A stretch of 9,318 nucleotides of DNA from an uncultured Alphaproteobacteria bacterium (GTDB lineage Bacteria; Pseudomonadota; Alphaproteobacteria; Caulobacterales; Parvularculaceae), in NCBI GenBank assembly GCA_937895955.1, contig CALAZI010000059.1, positions 1-9,318 on the forward strand, given 5' to 3'. Below are positions 6,017 to 9,318 of this stretch, one piece after another. The notes beneath the pieces were generated by a model, which worked only from the letters and a program-made list of their open reading frames with translations, did no database searches and was not told where the DNA came from. The position numbers and the translations under genes are program-made. Positions within the stretch are counted from its first letter, which is position 1. Every line of letters begins with the position of its first letter.

Positions 6017-6886
6017 ATGAATGAAGAAACGACGATAAGGGCGGAAGGCGCAGGGGACGAAGAGCCTTTCGACGCGCCGGTTCGTCATGACGCGCGCCAG
6101 ACGCCTGACGAGGATGTCGACGCGCTGATCGTCAATCTCGACGTCTATGAAGGCCCGCTGCACGTCCTTCTCGAGCTTGCGCGCGTCCAGAAAGTCGACC
6201 TGCGCAAGATCTCGATGATCAAGCTCGTCGACCAGTATCTTGAGTTCATCAACGCCGCGCGGGCGAAAAGCCTCGAACTCGCCGCCGACTATCTCGTGAT
6301 GGCGTCATGGCTCACCTATCTCAAATCGAAAATCCTGATCCCGACCGCCGATGACGGTTCGGGCGAGCCGACGGCGGATGAAATGGCCGCGCGTCTCGCC
6401 TTCCAGCTTCAGCGTCTGGAGGCGATGCGCAAGGCGTCGGAATCGCTGTTCGGCATGCCGCAATTCGGGCTTCAGTTTTTCCCGCGCGGCCTGCCTGAGG
6501 GCGTGCGGGTGCTGAAGACGCCGCTCTGGCAGGCTGACCTCTTCGAACTCCTGCAGGCCTATGCGCGCCAGCGCGTCGCCGCCGTCGACCGCACCTACAC
6601 GATCGAGCCGCCGAAAGTCTTCACGATCGAGGAAGCGCGCGCGCGGATCGAAAGAATGCTCGGCGCGATCCCGGAATGGACGGAACTGACGAAAGTCTCT
6701 CCGGCGAAAGGGATCGACGCGCCCGTCGCCTCGGTCGTTGCGAGTTCTTTCAACGCGGCCCTCGAATTCGCGAAGAACGGCGCCATCGAAATCCGCCAGC
6801 TTGGGGCGTTCGAACCGATTTACGTGCGCCAGCGCCGCGAAGCGGCCGCGCCGGAACAAGCGGAGGCTGTCAATGACTCCAATTGA
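6017..6886 (+). CDS. scpA: Segregation and condensation protein A (kleisin)
   Basis: Kleisin subunit of 289 residues that bridges the SMC heads and, with ScpB, forms the condensin complex for chromosome compaction and segregation. The family start is seen at about 38-70: LIVNLDVYEGPLHVLLELAR followed by KVDLRKISM, then DQYLEFI and the helix LAADYLVMASWLTYLKSKILIP (88-109). A winged-helix-like C-terminal part ends in GAIEIRQLGAFEPIYVR. The first 33 residues are acidic and unconserved. I chose the ATG at 6017 with AGGTGAG at 6007-6013; a TTG one codon earlier is in frame but unlikely. The end overlaps scpB by 14 bp, and the scpB ribosome binding site lies inside this gene. Confidence 0.95.
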   Translation: MNEETTIRAEGAGDEEPFDAPVRHDARQTPDEDVDALIVNLDVYEGPLHVLLELARVQKVDLRKISMIKLVDQYLEFINAARAKSLELAADYLVMASWLTYLKSKILIPTADDGSGEPTADEMAARLAFQLQRLEAMRKASESLFGMPQFGLQFFPRGLPEGVRVLKTPLWQADLFELLQAYARQRVAAVDRTYTIEPPKVFTIEEARARIERMLGAIPEWTELTKVSPAKGIDAPVASVVASSFNAALEFAKNGAIEIRQLGAFEPIYVRQRREAAAPEQAEAVNDSN

Positions 6887-7721
6887 TGACGACGTTTTGG
6901 AAGACGCGCTTGGTGACGGGCGCGCCCGTAATTTTGACGCGATGGACGTTCGCGAGACGCAGGAAGCGCTCGCTGAGGAACTGGAAGCGATGATCGACGA
7001 AGAAGAGCAGGCGCCGGAAGAACAGGACGCGCTGGAAAAGGACGCCTCGGACGCCGTCTGGTCGGCGGCGCAAATGGCCGAGCATCTGCGCATGGCCGAA
7101 GCGCTTTTGTTCGCCGCCGTCGAGCCGCTTGACGAGGAAGCGATCGCCGCGCGCCTGCCGGAAGGCGCGGACATCGCAACGCTTATTGAAACGCTGACGC
7201 TGCAATATGAAAATCGCGGCGTCGTCCTGTCGAAGGCGGCGGGCAAATACCGTTTCGTCACCGCGCCTGACGTCGCGCATATCCTTGAGAAGGAAAAGAT
7301 CGAGCCGAAAAAGCTGACGCGCGCGGCTTTGGAAACGCTCGCCATCATCGCCTATCACCAGCCCTGCACGCGCGCCGACATCGAAGACGTCAGGGGCGTC
7401 GCGGTGTCCCCGGGCTCGCTCGACCAGTTGATGGAGATCGGCTGGATACGCCTTCGCGGCCGTCGCCGCACGGCGCCCGGGCGGCCGATCCTCTACGGCA
7501 CGACGCAGGCCTTTCTTGAGCATTTCAATCTTGAAAGCGTCACCGATCTGCCGGGCATGGCGGATCTGAAAGCGGCCGGCCTTCTCGACGCGCGCCTGCC
7601 GCCGGGCTTCGCGGTTCCCGCGCCGAGCGACGAGATCGACGGCGACGACATCGACGAGGACGGCGAGGAAGCCGAATTCGTCATGGATTTCCACGAGGAA
7701 GCCGAAGACGTCGAGGACTGA
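6873..7721 (+). CDS. scpB: Segregation and condensation protein B
   Basis: Partner of ScpA in the SMC-ScpAB condensin; a dimer of winged-helix domains that binds the kleisin linker. The core covers about 68-240: MAEHLRMAEALLFAAVEPL, then KYRFVTAPDVAHIL and the hallmark block TLAIIAYHQPCTRADIEDVRGV (155-176) leading to GWIRLRGRRRTAPGRPILYGTT (190-211). The start is the ATG at 6873, with a strong GGAGG at 6862-6866 inside scpA. Acidic, unconserved extensions lie on both sides (about 1-64 and 252-282, the latter rich in Asp/Glu), making the 282-residue protein longer than many ScpB of about 200 residues. The 14-bp overlap with scpA implies coupled translation and matched amounts of the two subunits. 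Confidence 0.95.
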   Translation: MTPIDDDVLEDALGDGRARNFDAMDVRETQEALAEELEAMIDEEEQAPEEQDALEKDASDAVWSAAQMAEHLRMAEALLFAAVEPLDEEAIAARLPEGADIATLIETLTLQYENRGVVLSKAAGKYRFVTAPDVAHILEKEKIEPKKLTRAALETLAIIAYHQPCTRADIEDVRGVAVSPGSLDQLMEIGWIRLRGRRRTAPGRPILYGTTQAFLEHFNLESVTDLPGMADLKAAGLLDARLPPGFAVPAPSDEIDGDDIDEDGEEAEFVMDFHEEAEDVED

Positions 7722-7740
7722 CGCGCCCGAGGGGAAGGAT

Positions 7741-7769
7741 TTGCGCCCCTGCTCGGCGCGTCCTACATA
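7741..7769 (+). promoter_or_regulatory. Promoter candidate for tatABC
   Basis: TTGCGC (7741-7746) and TACATA (7764-7769) are spaced by exactly 17 bases in the 75-bp gap after scpB. Each matches four of six sigma-70 consensus bases. The expected start site near 7776 would leave a leader of about 20 bases carrying the strong tatA ribosome binding site. It could let tatABC be expressed apart from scpAB; read-through from upstream remains possible, since no terminator is seen. Confidence 0.4.
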
Positions 7770-7796
7770 GGGCCGTGAAAGTTTTAGGAGGCCGCA

Positions 7797-8006
7797 ATGG
7801 CCATCGGACCCTGGCAAATCCTGATCATCGTCGTGCTGGCGCTGTTGCTGTTCGGCGGCGGCGGCAAAATCTCCTCGCTGATGGGCGATTTCGCCAAGGG
7901 CATCAAGGCGTTCCGCAAAGGCCTTCAGGATGACGACAAGGCGCTGGAAGATCGCGCGGACGACGCGACGGACGTCACGCCGAAAACGAAGGACGGCGCG
8001 CATTAA
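7797..8006 (+). CDS. tatA: Twin-arginine translocase subunit TatA
   Basis: Pore-forming or membrane-thinning component of the Tat system, which exports folded proteins across the inner membrane. It has 69 residues: a short N terminus with the typical MAIGPWQILII start, one transmembrane helix (about 5-20), the FG hinge at 19-20, and an amphipathic helix (ISSLMGDFAKGIKAFRKGL), followed by a charged Asp-rich tail. Where many TatA proteins read FGRGKI, this one reads FGGGGKI. AGGAGG at 7786-7791, 5 bases before the ATG, is the strongest ribosome binding site in the window, in keeping with the excess of TatA over TatB and TatC found in Tat systems. It is the first gene of tatABC. Confidence 0.95.
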   Translation: MAIGPWQILIIVVLALLLFGGGGKISSLMGDFAKGIKAFRKGLQDDDKALEDRADDATDVTPKTKDGAH

Positions 8007-8044
8007 CGCTGCGCGTCTCCTTCCTTTGACCCCATGAGGGCGTC

Positions 8045-8395
8045 ATGAACCTGATGCCGCAAATCGGATTTTTCGAGATCGTCATGGTGGCGGTGATCGC
8101 GCTCATCGTCGTCGGTCCGGAAGACCTGCCGCGGCTGATGCGCATGGCGGGCCGCATCGTCTCCCAGGCGCGCAAGATGGCCGGCGAATTCACCGCGGCG
8201 TTCAACCAGATGGCGCGCGAAACCGAAATGGAAGAGATGCGCCGCGAAATCGACGCGCTGAAGCGCGACAATGTTTTCGCCGACGCCAAGCGCTCGATCG
8301 ACGAGGCGGCGAGGCCGATCGAGGACGCGGTGCGCGATGAAGCCGCCGAAATTCGCGACGCATCCCAAAAACCGCTGACCGAGCGCGCCGAGTGA
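8045..8395 (+). CDS. tatB: Twin-arginine translocase subunit TatB
   Basis: Receptor-complex partner of TatC that contacts twin-arginine signal peptides. It has 116 residues: one N-terminal membrane helix (about 7-23, IGFFEIVMVAVIALIVVGPEDLP), with the conserved Glu at 11 and the TatB-type GPEDLPRL hinge in place of the TatA FG hinge. A long charged amphipathic or coiled-coil region follows (about 28-80), then a short tail; many alphaproteobacterial TatB proteins have a longer C-terminal tail. GAGG at 8036-8039 lies 5 bases before the ATG at 8045. It overlaps tatC by 4 bp (GTGA), so the two are translationally coupled. Confidence 0.94.
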   Translation: MNLMPQIGFFEIVMVAVIALIVVGPEDLPRLMRMAGRIVSQARKMAGEFTAAFNQMARETEMEEMRREIDALKRDNVFADAKRSIDEAARPIEDAVRDEAAEIRDASQKPLTERAE

Positions 8396-9216
8396 ACCTG
8401 CCGGTTGAAAAAAAGGAAGCCGCTTCGGAGGAAGACGAGGTCGCCGCGTCGGCCGCGCCGCTGATCGATCATCTAAAAGAGCTGCGCCGGCGTCTCATCA
8501 TCTCGATCGGCGCCATCGCGCTCGCTTTTGTCTTCTGCTTCGCCTTTTCGAAGCAGATATTCGACATTCTGATCATTCCGTTTGTCGACGCCGTCGGCGC
8601 GGCGAACGCCGGCAAGGACCCGACGCTTTATTTCGCGCCGCTTGAATTCTTTTTCACGCGCGTGCGTCTTTCGGTTTTCGCCGCCATCGTCGTCGCCTTT
8701 CCGATTATCGCGCATCAGACCTATCGTTTCGTCGCGCCGGGACTTTACCGGCGCGAAAAAAAAGCCGCTCTGCCGTTTTTGATCGCGATGCCGGTTCTAT
8801 TCGCGGTCGGCGCCTGCCTCGTCTATTTCATCATGATGCCGTTCATCATGCGCTTCGCCGTCGGGTTCGAGGCGGACGCATCGGGCGGCGCGCCGGCGAA
8901 TTACGAATTGCTGACGCGCGTCGGCGATTATCTCTCGCTCATCACGACGCTCATCCTCGCTTTCGGCTTCGCGTTCCAGCTTCCCGTCTTCCTGACGCTG
9001 CTGGCGCGCGCCGGCATCATCACCGCCGAGATGCTGGTCAAATACCGCAAATTCGCGATCGTCCTCATCTTCATCTTCGCGGCGATCTTCACCCCGCCGG
9101 ACCCGTTCAGCCAGCTTATCCTCGGCTCGTGCATCCTCGTCCTGTATGAGGCGTCGGTCCTTTCCGTGCGATTTGCGGAAAGAAAGACGAAACGCGCTGA
9201 AGAAGCGGCGGCCTAG
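8392..9216 (+). CDS. tatC: Twin-arginine translocase subunit TatC
   Basis: Polytopic core of the Tat receptor; it binds the twin-arginine signal peptide. The protein has 274 residues with six predicted membrane helices after a charged, unconserved N-terminal 22 residues. Conserved features: LIDHLKELRRRL (24-35) with E30 matching E. coli E15, FVAPGLYRREKKA (113-125) with E122 in the position of the signal-binding E103, FGFAFQLP (191-198) and FTPPDPFSQL (233-242) with D237. In the FxxxFQLP motif the residue is Gln where E. coli has Glu. The start is a GTG at 8392 overlapping the tatB TGA stop, with no separate ribosome binding site, so translation probably depends on tatB. The family often precedes serS in alphaproteobacteria, but the window ends first. 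Confidence 0.96.
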   Translation: MNLPVEKKEAASEEDEVAASAAPLIDHLKELRRRLIISIGAIALAFVFCFAFSKQIFDILIIPFVDAVGAANAGKDPTLYFAPLEFFFTRVRLSVFAAIVVAFPIIAHQTYRFVAPGLYRREKKAALPFLIAMPVLFAVGACLVYFIMMPFIMRFAVGFEADASGGAPANYELLTRVGDYLSLITTLILAFGFAFQLPVFLTLLARAGIITAEMLVKYRKFAIVLIFIFAAIFTPPDPFSQLILGSCILVLYEASVLSVRFAERKTKRAEEAAA

Positions 9217-9254
9217 CGCGCCCGCGCACAGTGCATTCTCCGCCCATCCGGGCT

Positions 9255-9318
9255 TTCGCCGGTGTGAGCGGCGTCGGGGGATTCGCCGGAATGAGCGGGC
9301 GGGGGTCGCGTCATCCCG
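9255..9318. repeat. Degenerate tandem repeat after tatC, likely edge of a dispersed repeat
   Basis: The 102 bases after tatC hold no gene. TTCGCCGG followed by TGAGCGG occurs at 9255-9271 and again at 9282-9298, a 27-base period, each followed by a run of G. The window then ends in GTCATCCCG, a motif that with TTCGCCGGAATGA often borders intergenic repeats in alphaproteobacteria. A small GCCC/GGGC hairpin (9242-9245 with 9250-9253) followed by only three T is too weak to call a terminator. The repeat extends beyond the window. Confidence 0.45.

Noticed and set aside
6870..8003. Minus-strand open frame of 377 codons opposite scpB and tatA
   Set aside because: Spans the intergenic promoter region and two confirmed genes on the other strand; Arg/Phe/Val-rich composition typical of a reversed GC-rich gene.

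Overview
The window is GC-rich, densely coded chromosomal DNA. Protein similarity, the use of GTG and ATG starts, and the gene order (A-type Fe-S carrier, dGTPase, SPOR protein, nagZ, scpA, scpB, tatA, tatB, tatC) point to an alphaproteobacterium, most likely of the Hyphomicrobiales (Rhizobiales). The order-level assignment is inference. No phage, transposase, plasmid gene, CRISPR array, tRNA or rRNA gene was seen.

Layout. Positions 1-1360 hold a minus-strand pair: a nitroreductase followed after 4 bp by xth (exonuclease III), whose 3' end is cut by the window edge. Diverging from it at 1396-2055 is a membrane-anchored ClpP-fold protein with an apparently complete Ser-His-Asp triad. Its stop codon overlaps that of a convergent A-type iron-sulfur carrier gene (2052-2396, minus). 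Positions 2397-2704 are non-coding and hold a promoter candidate for the carrier gene and a composite inverted/direct repeat element. From 2705 on, every gene is on the plus strand: dgt (dGTPase), a 187-bp gap, a SPOR-domain membrane protein, nagZ, scpA, scpB, tatA, tatB and tatC. The last 100 bp after tatC hold degenerate tandem repeat sequence that looks like the edge of another dispersed intergenic repeat.

How the genes work together. The SPOR protein (binding of peptidoglycan at the division site) and NagZ (cytosolic recycling of cell-wall muropeptides) both concern the cell wall. ScpA and ScpB are the kleisin and winged-helix partners of SMC in chromosome segregation. TatA, TatB and TatC form a complete twin-arginine translocase for folded proteins. 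Dgt controls dNTP pools, and the A-type carrier delivers Fe-S clusters. The tight spacing (6 bp SPOR-nagZ, 14-bp scpA/scpB overlap, 4-bp tatB/tatC overlap) indicates co-transcription and translational coupling, with a likely additional promoter ahead of tatA.

I found no wholly new system; this is mainly conserved housekeeping DNA. The points most worth a second look are the ClpP-like membrane protein with an intact triad, the absence of argS from its usual place between dgt and the SPOR gene, the composite repeat at 2452-2606, and a promoter placed so close to the carrier gene start that its mRNA may be leaderless.
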